Positions 7,683 to 17,105 of a stretch of DNA of 64,000 bases are shown one piece after another. The first letter of the stretch is position 1. Each line of letters starts with the position of its first letter. Below the pieces are notes generated by a model, which was given only the letters and a program-made list of their open reading frames with translations, was not told the origin of the DNA and made no database searches. The translations under genes and the position numbers were made by a program. Source of the DNA: Hyalangium ruber (GTDB lineage Bacteria > Myxococcota > Myxococcia > Myxococcales > Myxococcaceae); assembly GCF_034259325.1 (NCBI RefSeq), contig NZ_JAXIVS010000019.1, positions 109,305 to 173,304 of the forward strand. Reading direction: 5' to 3'.

Positions 7683-9407
7683 ATGAGGCTCTGTCCCCGC
7701 GTGGACGAGACCAACCTGCCCGAACCCGATGAGCTACAGCGCCTGCTCTCCGCCGTGGTGTCCCTGCCGGCGCTGAGCCCCCATGCCGCGCGCCTGGAGC
7801 GCCTTCGCCAGGACTATGTCCGCGGCGTGGAGCGCAAGGATGCGCCCCTCTCCGTCGCCCTGGTGGGGGCCACCGGCGCCGGCAAGTCCACCCTGCTCAA
7901 CGCCCTGGCCGGCCAACACCTGGCCCGCGAGGGAGAGAACCGGCCCACCAGCACCGCCTCCACCGTCTTCGCCCCGGCCGGCGCGGACCTGGAGTCGCTC
8001 GCCCGCGTGGGTGCCTCGGTGGTGCGCTACACCGCCAGCCCCCACGGCCTGTGGGCCGGGCAGATCTTCATCGACACGCCGGACCTCAACAGCGTGGCCA
8101 CCGCCCACCGCGACGTGGCGCGCGCCGCGCTGGAGCTGGCCGACGTGGCCCTGGTGGTGATGCACCGCGGGAGCGTGGCCGAGGCCTCCCAGCTCCAGTT
8201 CCTCGCCGAGTTCGCCACGCGCCGCGCCCTCGTCTTCCTCATCAACTTCGCCGACGAGCTGTCCGCCGAGTCCCGCGAGGCCCTCAAGGCCCAGGCGCGC
8301 AAGCTCGCCTCCGAGCGGCTGGGGCTCTCGCAGGACGCCGTGCCCGCCTTCGCCATCAGCGCCCGGTCCGCGCGCGAGGGCAAGGATGTCTCGGGCGAGT
8401 TCGGCGCCTTCCTCTTCCACCTCCGGGAGCTGGCCACCCAGGCGGTGGCCTCGCGCGTACGCCGGGGCAACGCCCTGGGCGCTCTGGGCGAGGTGGCCTC
8501 GCGGGTGGACACCGCCCTGCGGGACACCGAGGAGCTGATCGGCCGCACCCGCTTCTCCCTGGAGGCCGGCCTCACCCGGATCGGCGAAGGGCTGCACCAC
8601 GACTTCGACATGCGCCTCGAGTTGGCCCACGGGCACCTCGCCACCGAGGTGCGCCGGCAGGCCGCGGGCCGCTTCTGGGGTCCGGCGGCCTGGGGCCTGC
8701 GCCTGTCCATGTGGGGAGCGGGCGGCCTCGGCGCCGCGACGCTGCTGTCCCGGACCAGCCTTCCGGTGGGGCTGGCGGTGGCCGCGGCCTCCACCGCGCT
8801 GGACGCGGTGCGACAGCGCACCCGCGCCCATGCCGCCGAGTCGGCGGTGGTGGAGCCCTTCGAGGATGACCTGACGGTGGAGGCGGCCGCGCGCGCCGCG
8901 CTCACCGAGGCCCGCGCCGTCGCACACGCCAGCGGGCTGGAGCCCGAGACCCTCGGAATCCCCAACACGCAGACCTTGCTGACGGAGTTGCAGTCGGCAC
9001 GCGCGAGCACCTGGCGCTACACCGCCACCACGGCGGTGGCGGGGGCGGTCTCCGACTGGTGGAGCGTGGCGCGGTGGCTGGTGCTGCCGCTCATCAACCT
9101 GCCCCTGTTCGTCCTGCTGGGGCACGTGGGCTACCGCGTGGTGCGCGCCTACCTGGAGGGACCGCTGCTGAGCACGGAGTACTTCCTCAACGCCGGCGCG
9201 CTCTTCATGCTGCTCGCCGGCGTGGGGGCGCTCCTGGCCTCAGCGAGTCTCGCGGGCGCTGGCCGAGCCGCTCACCGGGCGGGCCGGGCGCGGTTTTCCC
9301 AGGCCCTCGCCACCCTGAGCGGGAGGCTGGGAGAGGCTGTCGATGACAGCCTTCGCCCCGGGCGGGAGGCCGCGCGTCGCCTGCTCGCGCTCATCCGCAC
9401 CCGTTGA
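7683..9407 (+). CDS. Dynamin-like GTPase with membrane segments
   Basis: The 574-residue protein has a P-loop GATGAGKST (residues 62-70), a switch region with conserved Thr residues (RPTSTAST), a Walker B/G3 motif FIDTPD near residue 138 and a degenerate G4 (INFAD in place of NKxD). The C-terminal half is helical with hydrophobic segments (RWLVLPLINLPLFVLLGHVGY, FMLLAGVGALLASASLAG), as in bacterial dynamin-like and membrane-associated GTPases. A nearby in-frame ATG at 7635 is an alternative start. Its last 168 bases overlap the antisense end of the M23 peptidase gene. Role in membrane remodelling is inferred from the family. Confidence 0.75.
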   Translation: MRLCPRVDETNLPEPDELQRLLSAVVSLPALSPHAARLERLRQDYVRGVERKDAPLSVALVGATGAGKSTLLNALAGQHLAREGENRPTSTASTVFAPAGADLESLARVGASVVRYTASPHGLWAGQIFIDTPDLNSVATAHRDVARAALELADVALVVMHRGSVAEASQLQFLAEFATRRALVFLINFADELSAESREALKAQARKLASERLGLSQDAVPAFAISARSAREGKDVSGEFGAFLFHLRELATQAVASRVRRGNALGALGEVASRVDTALRDTEELIGRTRFSLEAGLTRIGEGLHHDFDMRLELAHGHLATEVRRQAAGRFWGPAAWGLRLSMWGAGGLGAATLLSRTSLPVGLAVAAASTALDAVRQRTRAHAAESAVVEPFEDDLTVEAAARAALTEARAVAHASGLEPETLGIPNTQTLLTELQSARASTWRYTATTAVAGAVSDWWSVARWLVLPLINLPLFVLLGHVGYRVVRAYLEGPLLSTEYFLNAGALFMLLAGVGALLASASLAGAGRAAHRAGRARFSQALATLSGRLGEAVDDSLRPGREAARRLLALIRTR

Positions 9408-10016
9408 GAGCGACACCATCGGCTCGCCGACCTGCTGACGCTCGCGCGCCGCGACCATGTTCTCCTGGGACTCGCGGCACACCGGCGCGGCAATGCGCGT
9501 GTCACGCACCGGGTCGCCATAGCCGACGATGCGCGCCGGCACCGAGGGGTTGTTCCACCCGCGGCCCGACTCGCGCGCCACCTTGAAGTGCAGGTGCGGA
9601 CCGCACGACCAGCCCGTGGAGCCGGAGAAGCCGAGGAGCTGGCCCTGCTTCACGCGCGCGCCGGACTTCACCACCACGGCGCTGAAGTGCAGGTACTGCG
9701 TCTCCAGCCCGTCGCCATGGGAGACGACGACGTAGTTGGCCTGCGGAGCGAACTTCTCGTCGCAACCACCTTGCGTGCTGTCACCGCGCGCCAGGCGCAC
9801 CACCCCGTCCCGTGCGGCGACGATGGGGGTGCCTTCCGGCATGCGGAAGTCCCACGCGTAGGTGTCGTTGTGCTTGTGGCTGCCCGTGTCGTGACCTTGG
9901 CTCACCGTGTAGATGCGGCCGCAGGCGAACGGAACGCCGACCTCGGGCATCGCCGCGAGGGAATTGGGGGAGACCACCGGAACCGAAGCGAGGATCAGGA
10001 GGGTGGGAAGGATCAT
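9240..10016 (-). CDS. Secreted M23 (LytM-type) metallopeptidase
   Basis: The 258-residue product has a short signal peptide (MILPTLLILASVPVVSPNSLA), a zinc-site His/Asp in KHNDTYAWDF, YLHFSAV and the closing GPHLHF, the canonical M23 set. M23 enzymes cut peptidoglycan cross-bridges or act as LytM-type regulators. After the catalytic domain comes a low-complexity Gln/Glu/Pro tail of about 75 residues; the last 56 codons lie antisense to the GTPase gene end. The tail may be a neutral extension caused by stop-codon loss. Confidence 0.8.
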   Translation of the reverse strand: MILPTLLILASVPVVSPNSLAAMPEVGVPFACGRIYTVSQGHDTGSHKHNDTYAWDFRMPEGTPIVAARDGVVRLARGDSTQGGCDEKFAPQANYVVVSHGDGLETQYLHFSAVVVKSGARVKQGQLLGFSGSTGWSCGPHLHFKVARESGRGWNNPSVPARIVGYGDPVRDTRIAAPVCRESQENMVAARERQQVGEPMVSLSTGADEREQATRGLPPGAKAVIDSLSQPPAQGGEGLGKPRPARPVSGSASARETR

Positions 10017-10167
10017 GGTTGGGGCCGCCTCTCAACGGAGGGAGATCCTTCGCATATTCCGTGACCCTATTTCGCTAGTGGGCCGGCCGCCGCGCGGACC
10101 AGGAGAAAGGCCCTCGCTCGGCCAGCTGCTCACCCGTGCCCCGCATGGCCCTCCCTCCCCTAGGCTG

Positions 10168-10199
10168 TTAAAAACTCTGACTGACTGGTCACTTTTTAA
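10168..10199. promoter_or_regulatory. Palindromic operator upstream of the TetR gene
   Basis: An AT-rich island in otherwise GC-rich DNA, 21 bases before the TetR start. The outer arms TTAAAAA (10168-10174) and TTTTTAA (10193-10199) are complementary. Inside, TGAC at 10178-10181 precedes the perfect inverted repeat TGAC-TG-GTCA (10182-10191), a form common among TetR-family operators. Position and symmetry suggest autoregulation of the TetR/hydroxylase pair. Confidence 0.6.
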
Positions 10200-10220
10200 T
10201 CGAAGAGGTAGAACGAGGGC

Positions 10221-10880
10221 ATGCCTCCCCGTAAGGGCACACCCGCCGAGCCACCCCCGCGTCCCCGCCGCACGCAGCAGCAGCGCCGCGAGGAGACGCG
10301 GCGCCGGCTGTTGGACGCCACCATCGAGGTGCTGGTGGAGCAGGGCTATGCCCGACTCACCACGGTGGAGGTGGCCCAGCGGGCGGGCGTCTCCCAGGGC
10401 GCCGTCTTCACCCACTTCGACACCAAGGCGGACCTGCTCGGCGCGGCGGTCGAGCACCTCTTCCCCCGCCTCATCCAGGACTACCTGGCTGGCTTCGGCG
10501 GGCTGACCAGCAGCACGGACCGGGTGAGCGCCGCGGTGGAGATGCTGTGGTCCATCTTCCAGCGCCCCGAGCTGCAGGCCGCCATCGAGCTGTACGTGGC
10601 GGCGCGCACGGACAAGGAGCTGCAGGCGGCGCTGGCCTCCATGGAGGGCCCCCACCGGGACAACCTGGTGCGCGTGGCGCGCGAGCTGTTCCCCGAGGGC
10701 GCCTCGCACCCGGACTTCGAGGCCGTGGTGGAGCTCGTCATCGACGCCATCCAGGGCAGCGCCATCGCGCGCGTGGCCCGGCCCGACCACCCCGCGCTCC
10801 AGCGGATGCGGCAGGTCCTCACCCGCTTCGTACGCAGCAGCTTCTCTCGCGGCCGGCACCGTCCGCTCAAACGGACTTGA
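10221..10880 (+). CDS. TetR-family transcriptional regulator
   Basis: The 219-residue protein has a basic N-terminal arm and a TetR DNA-binding domain: TRRRLLDATIEVLVEQG, then TVEVAQRAGVSQGAVFTHF (helix-turn-helix near residues 53-71) and KADLL. The C-terminal ligand domain is unassigned. It is followed at once by GGAGG and the sterol-desaturase-family gene (11 bases between stop and start), so it likely controls that gene and itself through the palindrome at 10168-10199. The inducer may be a lipid or hydrophobic compound, by inference from the partner. Confidence 0.9.
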   Translation: MPPRKGTPAEPPPRPRRTQQQRREETRRRLLDATIEVLVEQGYARLTTVEVAQRAGVSQGAVFTHFDTKADLLGAAVEHLFPRLIQDYLAGFGGLTSSTDRVSAAVEMLWSIFQRPELQAAIELYVAARTDKELQAALASMEGPHRDNLVRVARELFPEGASHPDFEAVVELVIDAIQGSAIARVARPDHPALQRMRQVLTRFVRSSFSRGRHRPLKRT

Positions 10881-10891
10881 GGAGGTCACCC

Positions 10892-11785
10892 ATGGACACC
10901 GCTCACATTCCCGACCTCATCACCCCCGCGGTCCCCTTCTTCGTCGTCTCGCTCATCATCGAGGGCTGGGTAGCGAAACGAATGAAGGACTCGGGACGCC
11001 CGCTGCTGGGCCACACGGTGAAGGACACCGCCGCCAGCCTCTCGATGGGGCTGGGCAACCTCGTTGTCGGCATCTTCTGGAAGGGCATCGCCTTCGCCTT
11101 CTACCTGGCGCTCTACCAGCTCACGCCGCTGCGGATGGGCTCGGGCGTGGCGGCCTGGGTGCTGCTCTTCTTCGCCGATGACCTCTGCTACTACTGGTTC
11201 CACCGCATCCACCACGAGGTCCGGCTCTTCTGGGCCTCGCACGTCATCCACCACTCCAGCGAGCACTACAACCTGTCCACGGCGCTGCGGCAGACGTGGA
11301 CGCCCATGACGGGGCTGCCCTTCTGGGCTCCGCTGGCGCTGCTCGGCTTCCACCCGGCGATGATCGTCACCGCGCAGTCCATCAGCCTGCTCTACCAGTA
11401 CTGGATTCACACCGAGGCCATCGGCCGAATGGGGCCGCTGGAGTGGGTGCTCAACACGCCCTCGCACCACCGGGCCCACCACGCCTCCAACGAGCGGTAC
11501 CTGGACAAGAACTACGGCGGCATCCTCATCATCTGGGACCGGCTCTTCGGGACCTTCGAGCCCGAGACGGAGCGCCCCGTCTACGGGCTGACCAAGAACA
11601 TCCACACCTTCAACCCGGTGCGCATCGCCTTCCACGAGTACGCCGCCATCATTCGGGACGTGCGGCGCCCCGGGCCGCTGCGCATCCGGCTCAGCCACAT
11701 CTTCCGAGGCCCGGGCTGGAAGCGCCCGGAGCCCGAGGCCCGCCCCGCCCCCACGCCCACGCCCACGCCGACCCTGCCGGCCTGA
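10892..11785 (+). CDS. Sterol desaturase / fatty-acid hydroxylase family protein
   Basis: The 297-residue membrane protein carries the His clusters of di-iron lipid hydroxylases: HRIHH (residues 104-108), HVIHHSSEHYN (from 117) and HRAHH near 195, followed by YGGILIIWDRLFGTFEPE, typical of the C-terminal end. Hydrophobic segments flank the clusters. Family members hydroxylate or desaturate sterols, carotenoids or fatty acids; the substrate is not evident. A strong GGAGG site lies 7 bases upstream of the ATG. It forms an operon with the TetR gene. The Pro/Thr repeat tail (TPTPTPT) is low complexity. Confidence 0.88.
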   Translation: MDTAHIPDLITPAVPFFVVSLIIEGWVAKRMKDSGRPLLGHTVKDTAASLSMGLGNLVVGIFWKGIAFAFYLALYQLTPLRMGSGVAAWVLLFFADDLCYYWFHRIHHEVRLFWASHVIHHSSEHYNLSTALRQTWTPMTGLPFWAPLALLGFHPAMIVTAQSISLLYQYWIHTEAIGRMGPLEWVLNTPSHHRAHHASNERYLDKNYGGILIIWDRLFGTFEPETERPVYGLTKNIHTFNPVRIAFHEYAAIIRDVRRPGPLRIRLSHIFRGPGWKRPEPEARPAPTPTPTPTLPA

Positions 11786-11870
11786 GGCTTCCGCTTGGGG
11801 AAGAAGCCGACCTGAGCCAGTGTTCGCGCCCGCGCCGCGCCGTCACGGGGCGCACGGGAGGGAACCGCAC

Positions 11871-13304
11871 ATGAAGGCGCATTCCGGGAGGGCTCCACGC
11901 GCGTGGTGGCTCGGGCTGTTGATGGCTCTCATGGGGTGCGCCACCGCGCAGTCCGCGGAGTCCGGTGCCGCTCCGGCCTCCGCCACTTCGGGAGAGCCGG
12001 TCACGGCCTTCGTGGGCGTCTCCGTCCTCCCGTTGGACTCCGACACGGTGCTCGTGGACCAGACCGTGGTGGTGCGCGGCGAGCGCATCGAGGCCATCGG
12101 TCCCACTCCCTCCACGCCCGTGCCGGCTGGGGCGACGCGCATCGATGGGGCGGGCCGCTACCTCATGCCCGGCCTGGTGGACATGCACCTCCACCTGATG
12201 CCCGGCGAGGGCGCTCCCTCGGACCCGGCGGTACAGCAGCTCTCGCTGCTCCTGGCCAACGGCATCACCACCGCGCGCGCCCTGGTGGCGCCTCCTACCG
12301 CCCTCGCCCTGCGTGAGCGCGTCGCGCGCAGGGAGGTGCTCGGTCCCCTGCTGCGGGTGGCGGGGCCCTCCTTCCACGGCAAGAGCGTGCAGGGCCCGGA
12401 GCAGGCCCGACAGAAGGTGCGGGAGCAGAAGGCCGCCGGCTATGACCTGATCAAGACCCATGGCGGCCTGGGCCGCGAGACGTACGACGCGATGGTGGCC
12501 GAGGCCAAGGCCCAAGGCCTGCGCGTGAGCGGGCACGTGACGCCGGACGTGGGGCTTGCGCGCGCGCTCGAGGCGGGCCAGCAGATCGAACACCTCGACG
12601 GGTACCTCGCCGCGCTCCTGCCTCCCGGGGACAAGGCGGAGGTGGGCCAGGTGGAGCTCGGTGACGTGCTCTCCCGGATGGACCTGGCCCGCCTGCCCGC
12701 CATCGCCGAGGCGACGAAGCGCGCGGGCATCTTCAACTCCCCCACCCTGGCCCTCTTCGAGGTGGTGGCCAGCGAGGGGGCCGTGCCGGAGCTGCGCACG
12801 CAGCGCGAGCTGCGCTACGTGCCGAGCGCCGCGGTCGATGCGTGGACGAAGGAGCTGCTCACGGGCCCCCTCTCGCAGGCCCCCGCCGCCAACAAGCAGA
12901 AGTTCCTCGAGCTGCGTCGCCAGGTGCTGCGCGGCCTGCACGCGGCGGGTGTCCCCCTGCTGGTGGGCTCGGACTCGCCCCAGCTCTTCATGGTGTCCGG
13001 CTTCGCCCTGCACCGGGAGATGGAGGCCCAGGTCGCCGCCGGCCTGCCTCCGCTCGCCGTGCTCCAGGCGGCCACGCGCAACGCGGCGGCCTACTTCGGA
13101 GAGTCCAGCCAATGGGGCGCCGTGGCTCCCGGCCAGCGCGCGGACCTGCTGCTGCTCAACGGCAACCCGCTGAAGGACATCCAGCTCGCGCGCGCCATCG
13201 CCGGGGTGATGGCGCGTGGCCAATGGCTGCCCAAGAGCGAGCTGGATGCGAAGCTGGAGGAAGCGGCCACCGCCGCCAAGGCCACCAAGGCCGCCGGGAA
13301 GTAA
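11871..13304 (+). CDS. Amidohydrolase-family lipoprotein (imidazolonepropionase/prolidase-like)
   Basis: The 477-residue product starts with a lipoprotein leader ending in ALMGC (Cys 23). The mature part has the metal-dependent amidohydrolase pattern: GLVDMHLHL, a Lys in YDLIKTHGGL, VSGHVT, QIEHLDGY and LLVGSDSP, followed by the closing strand region GQRADLLLLNGNPL. Related enzymes include X-Pro or X-His peptidases and imidazolonepropionase-like hydrolases; substrate is unknown. An upstream in-frame ATG at 11820 would place 17 extra residues before the leader and is less likely. Confidence 0.85.
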   Translation: MKAHSGRAPRAWWLGLLMALMGCATAQSAESGAAPASATSGEPVTAFVGVSVLPLDSDTVLVDQTVVVRGERIEAIGPTPSTPVPAGATRIDGAGRYLMPGLVDMHLHLMPGEGAPSDPAVQQLSLLLANGITTARALVAPPTALALRERVARREVLGPLLRVAGPSFHGKSVQGPEQARQKVREQKAAGYDLIKTHGGLGRETYDAMVAEAKAQGLRVSGHVTPDVGLARALEAGQQIEHLDGYLAALLPPGDKAEVGQVELGDVLSRMDLARLPAIAEATKRAGIFNSPTLALFEVVASEGAVPELRTQRELRYVPSAAVDAWTKELLTGPLSQAPAANKQKFLELRRQVLRGLHAAGVPLLVGSDSPQLFMVSGFALHREMEAQVAAGLPPLAVLQAATRNAAAYFGESSQWGAVAPGQRADLLLLNGNPLKDIQLARAIAGVMARGQWLPKSELDAKLEEAATAAKATKAAGK

Positions 13305-13608
13305 CCCATGCCCGCGCCTTAATCCCCTTCAGGTAAGTGAGTGAAGACCCAGTTCCCCAGAGAGGACCGCCGCCTCTCATGTGCATAGCCGCTCAGGCGC
13401 TTCCGCCAGGTGCTGAGGGCTGCTCAGCGGAAAGTTGGCTCCGAGTCTTGCCTTAGAGGCCGCCCCGGCGGCGCTTCCGTCAAACCTGTCTGATGTCTGA
13501 CAGGTTTGCTCAGCCCCCGCTCTGGGCAGGCGCTCAAGTCCTGATCGCTCTGCCTCCACGGAAACGGTGACCATCGCTCAGTAGCTTCGGCAACTTTGCT
13601 GAAAGGGG
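13305..13608. other. Convergent intergenic region with a 9-bp stem hairpin
   Basis: The region lies between two converging genes and holds no convincing gene. It contains a perfect inverted repeat, AAACCTGTC (13482-13490) and GACAGGTTT (13499-13507), with an 8-base loop. There is no T-run after it on either strand, so intrinsic termination is possible but not shown; it might also belong to a small RNA. Confidence 0.4.
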
Positions 13609-15189
13609 TTAGCGTGGCGGTTCGGAGGTCATCACCGCCGTGGGGTTGCCGAGCCGCAGGTGTACCTCGACGCGGCGGTTGCTCTCGCGGCCCTGCTCGG
13701 TGGCGTTGGTGTCGACGGGCCGCGCCGCGCCGAAGCCCCGGGCCCGCAGCCGGTCCGCGGGCACGCCCCGCTCGATGAGGTAGCGGCGCACCGCCTCGGC
13801 GCGCTCCTTCGAGAGCGCCTGGTTGTAGTCGGGGCCGCCCACCGCGTCCGTGTGACCCTCGATGACGACGAGCGGAATCTCCGGGTGCTCCTGGAGCACC
13901 TGCGCCGCCCGGTCCAGCACGCGCGAGTTCTCGGGCGCCGTGGCGCTGCCCGTCTCGAAGAAGACCTGACCGTTGAGCACGAGCCGCTCGCGGGTGAGGG
14001 TGACGAGCTGCGGCATGTCGGCCGCGCACCCATGGTGCTCCGGCGAGCCTCGCTCCCGCACGCACGCATCCAGCACATCCACCACGCCATCCCCGTCGGT
14101 GTCGGCTTCCGGAGACGCGAGCCTGCTGGGCGCGGGAGGCGCGGAGCTCGGCGCGGAAGACTCGGGAGGCGAAGCCTCGGAGTCAGCCTCCTCTTCCTCG
14201 GACGGGGCCTCGGGCCTGCGCGGCCGCACGGGCGTGACGAACTCGTAGATGATCTCAGGCTCGGGCGGGGGATCGGGCGCGAGGGTGAAGGCCAGGCCGA
14301 TGAGCACGCGGAACTGCGGGGTGCCCGGCTCCTGGCCAAAGCCCATGCCTCCCACGGCGAACACCTCCATCGTCGGCACGGGCGCATAGCGCGCTCCAGC
14401 CAGGGCCTCCACGGTGGCGGTGGTGCGGCCCTGGGAGAACGTCGCGCGCAGGCCCAGCTCGCCTCGCAGCGGCGAAGTCACCGTGGTCACCCCCGCCCCC
14501 ACGCGCAGCTCGTTGCCCACCTCATCCTGTGAGCCCGAGGCATCCCCCAGCGCGACGGAGGGGCGCAGCAGCACCCCGGCTTCGAGCACGGGCGCCACCA
14601 GGCCCAGGCGCTTGCCCACCATCACCTGGGCCCCGACGCTCGTGCCCGCCTCGCGTGCCAGCACCGACGTGCTGCCCACCGGCAGGCCCACGCCCACCTT
14701 CAACGCCACGTCCACGAGATCTTCGGAAGCCTCGCTGAGCAACCCCAGGCGGCCCTGGAGCCAGGGCGAGCCGACGCCGCTGCTCGACGGAGAGGAGATG
14801 CCCTGCGCGGTGAGGTCATCGCCCTGCTGCAGCGCCACCACCGGCAGCCCCGCGCCCAGCTCGAGCCACGGCAGCACGCCATACGCCAGCGCCAGCACCG
14901 CCGTGGCGCGGTCCTTCACGAGCGACAGCCGCTGCCCCTCGCTGTACACCGAGAGCGGTTTGCGCTGGTAATGGCCCACCAGCACGACGCGCAGCTCCCG
15001 GGCCGAGAGCAGCTCCGCGCCGCTCAGCACCACGGGCCCACGTCCCGGGTTGAGCTCCAGGCGCTCCAGCGAGAAGTTCGGCAGCGGCGACGACTCCTGG
15101 GCGTGGGCCGAGGCCACGGCGAGCCCCACGAGCACCAGCGCCACACCCCAACGGGCGCCGCCCCCTCGTCGATGGATGGGCAAGGACAT
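13609..15189 (-). CDS. OmpA-family outer-membrane protein with TSP3 repeat
   Basis: The 526-residue product has a signal peptide after a basic N-terminus (ARWGVALVLVGLAVASAHAQ), a beta-strand-rich barrel region, a Pro/Glu/Ser linker with an acidic run (EEEEADSEAS), one TSP3 repeat (DTDGDGVVDVLD) and a C-terminal OmpA domain (VIEGHTDAVGGPDYN, then SNRRVEV). It is a paralogue of the protein at 782-2428 with the same architecture but no Cys-rich partner gene. It probably links the outer membrane to peptidoglycan. I chose the ATG at 15189 because the signal peptide begins there; the open frame runs further upstream without a plausible leader. Confidence 0.85.
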   Translation of the reverse strand: MSLPIHRRGGGARWGVALVLVGLAVASAHAQESSPLPNFSLERLELNPGRGPVVLSGAELLSARELRVVLVGHYQRKPLSVYSEGQRLSLVKDRATAVLALAYGVLPWLELGAGLPVVALQQGDDLTAQGISSPSSSGVGSPWLQGRLGLLSEASEDLVDVALKVGVGLPVGSTSVLAREAGTSVGAQVMVGKRLGLVAPVLEAGVLLRPSVALGDASGSQDEVGNELRVGAGVTTVTSPLRGELGLRATFSQGRTTATVEALAGARYAPVPTMEVFAVGGMGFGQEPGTPQFRVLIGLAFTLAPDPPPEPEIIYEFVTPVRPRRPEAPSEEEEADSEASPPESSAPSSAPPAPSRLASPEADTDGDGVVDVLDACVRERGSPEHHGCAADMPQLVTLTRERLVLNGQVFFETGSATAPENSRVLDRAAQVLQEHPEIPLVVIEGHTDAVGGPDYNQALSKERAEAVRRYLIERGVPADRLRARGFGAARPVDTNATEQGRESNRRVEVHLRLGNPTAVMTSEPPR

Positions 15190-15456
15190 GGACGACTCCA
15201 GGTACACGCGTACCTCGGCGCCCACTCTCCGCCGGATCAGCGGTCCGAGGAAGTTTTGCATCCCTCCCCGAAACAGCCGCTTCCTGCCCGAACTCGCCCT
15301 TGTCCCCTGGCCCCGCAATCCCCCTTTTCGCCCTTGCCGACAGTGTGTTCAATGTCATGCGAATCCCCCACCTCACTGAAATGAGGGCTTCACACGCCTT
15401 TCCCGCTTGAAGGGGAGGCGCTAGGACAGGGGGGGAAACCCCGGCGTGGAGGAGCG

Positions 15457-17046
15457 ATGAGCCAGCGTGAGCTGTGGGAGCGGTACAAGAAGTACCTGTG
15501 CGTCTGCCCGTCCTTGGGGTTCTCGCTGGACGTTTCGCGCATGAAGTTCACGGAGGACTTCCTGGAGCAGATGCGCTGGCCCATGGAGGCCGCCCTCGAT
15601 GCCATGGAAGCGCTGGAGCAGGGCGCCCTGTCCAACCCGGACGAGAAGCGCCGGGTGGGCCACTACTGGCTGCGCGCTCCGGAGACGGCCCCCGAGGCGG
15701 AGATCGGCCGAGGCATCCGCGACACGCTGGCGGACGTCCACTGGTTCGCCGAGGAGCTGCACGCCGGCCGCATCGCGCCGCAGACGGCCGAGCGCTTCAC
15801 GCACCTGCTCGTCATCGGCATTGGCGGCTCGGCGCTGGGGCCGCAGCTGGTGGCGGACGCGCTGGGAACGAGCGCGGATGCGATGCGCATCTTCTTCTTC
15901 GACAACACGGACCCGGACGGCATGGACCGGGTGCTGACGCAGCTCGGCGACAAGCTGCCGGAGACGCTCACCCTGGTCATCAGCAAGTCGGGCGGCACCA
16001 AGGAGACGCGCAACGGCATGCTGGAGGCCGAGCGCGCCTACCAGGGCCGCAAGCTCGACTTCGGCGCGCACGCGGTGGCCATTACCGGTGAGAACAGCGA
16101 GCTGGACCGGTACGCGAAGAAGAACAGCTGGCTGCGCACCTTCCCCATGTGGGACTGGATTGGCGGGCGTACCTCGGTGCTGTCGGCGGTGGGCCTGCTG
16201 CCGGCGCGGCTGCAGGGGCTGGACGTGGACGGGCTCTTGTCGGGCGCGCGGGAGATGGACCGGGCCACGCGCAACCGCGACGTGATGAAGAACCCGGCGG
16301 CGGTGATGGCGCTCATGTGGCACCACGCCAGCAACGGGCGCGGCGCCAAGGACATGGTCCTGCTTCCTTATAAGGACCGGCTGCAGCTGTTCTCCAAGTA
16401 CCTCCAGCAGCTCGTGATGGAGTCGCTGGGCAAGGAGCTGGACAAGGACGGCAAGGTGGTGAACCAGGGCCTGGCCGTCTACGGCAACAAGGGCTCCACC
16501 GACCAGCACGCCTACGTGCAGCAGCTCCGCGAAGGGGTCCACAACTTCTTCGCCACCTTCATCGAAGTGCTCAAGGACCGCGAGGGCCCCTCCATGAAGG
16601 TGGAGGAGGACACCACCACCGGCGACTACCTGGTGGGCTTCCTGCTGGGCACGCGGCGGGCACTGTACGAGAAGGACCGCGAGTCGATGACGCTCACCGT
16701 GCCGGACGTGAGCGCGCGCTCGCTCGGGGCGCTCATCGCGCTGTACGAGCGGGCGGTGGGCATCTACGCCTCGCTGGTAAACATCAACGCCTACCACCAG
16801 CCGGGCGTCGAGGCCGGGAAGAAGGCGGCCGGCGTGGTGCTGGAGATCCAGCGCAAGCTGCTCTCACACCTGCGCGGCCAGAAGGGCCAGGCGCAGACGG
16901 CGGAGCAGCTCGCCGCCGCCGTGGGCGCCGCGGACGAGGTGGAGACCGTCTTCAAGGTGCTGGAGCACCTGGCGGCCAACCCGGACCACGGGGTGACGCG
17001 CGCCGAGGCCGCCACCCCGTTCGAGGCCCGCTTCAGCGTGGCGTAA
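15457..17046 (+). CDS. pgi: Glucose-6-phosphate isomerase
   Basis: The 529-residue protein shows Pgi signatures: [12 protein letters not shown], the phosphosugar loop [40 protein letters not shown] and the C-terminal [18 protein letters not shown]. It interconverts glucose-6-phosphate and fructose-6-phosphate in glycolysis and gluconeogenesis. A GGAGGAG site sits just before the ATG. It stands alone, divergent from the OmpA gene, and ends before a strong hairpin. The final about 60 residues form an extra helical extension ([21 protein letters not shown]). Confidence 0.95.
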   Translation: MSQRELWERYKKYLCVCPSLGFSLDVSRMKFTEDFLEQMRWPMEAALDAMEALEQGALSNPDEKRRVGHYWLRAPETAPEAEIGRGIRDTLADVHWFAEELHAGRIAPQTAERFTHLLVIGIGGSALGPQLVADALGTSADAMRIFFFDNTDPDGMDRVLTQLGDKLPETLTLVISKSGGTKETRNGMLEAERAYQGRKLDFGAHAVAITGENSELDRYAKKNSWLRTFPMWDWIGGRTSVLSAVGLLPARLQGLDVDGLLSGAREMDRATRNRDVMKNPAAVMALMWHHASNGRGAKDMVLLPYKDRLQLFSKYLQQLVMESLGKELDKDGKVVNQGLAVYGNKGSTDQHAYVQQLREGVHNFFATFIEVLKDREGPSMKVEEDTTTGDYLVGFLLGTRRALYEKDRESMTLTVPDVSARSLGALIALYERAVGIYASLVNINAYHQPGVEAGKKAAGVVLEIQRKLLSHLRGQKGQAQTAEQLAAAVGAADEVETVFKVLEHLAANPDHGVTRAEAATPFEARFSVA

Positions 17047-17064
17047 GGCGCCCGGCGCCCGGGT

Positions 17065-17099
17065 GAGGGTGCGGAGCCTCGAAGCTCCGCACCGCCCTC
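17065..17099. terminator. Bidirectional hairpin terminator after pgi
   Basis: Arms GGTGCGGAGC (17068-17077) and GCTCCGCACC (17084-17093) pair perfectly over 10 bases with a 6-base loop, and GAG/CTC flanks extend the stem. It lies between two convergent stops. Confidence 0.7.
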
Positions 17100-17105
17100 C
17101 CCTGG

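Noticed and set aside
13377..13574. A 65-codon minus-strand frame in the convergent spacer.
   Set aside because: No ribosome site, it spans the hairpin and the composition is not protein-like.
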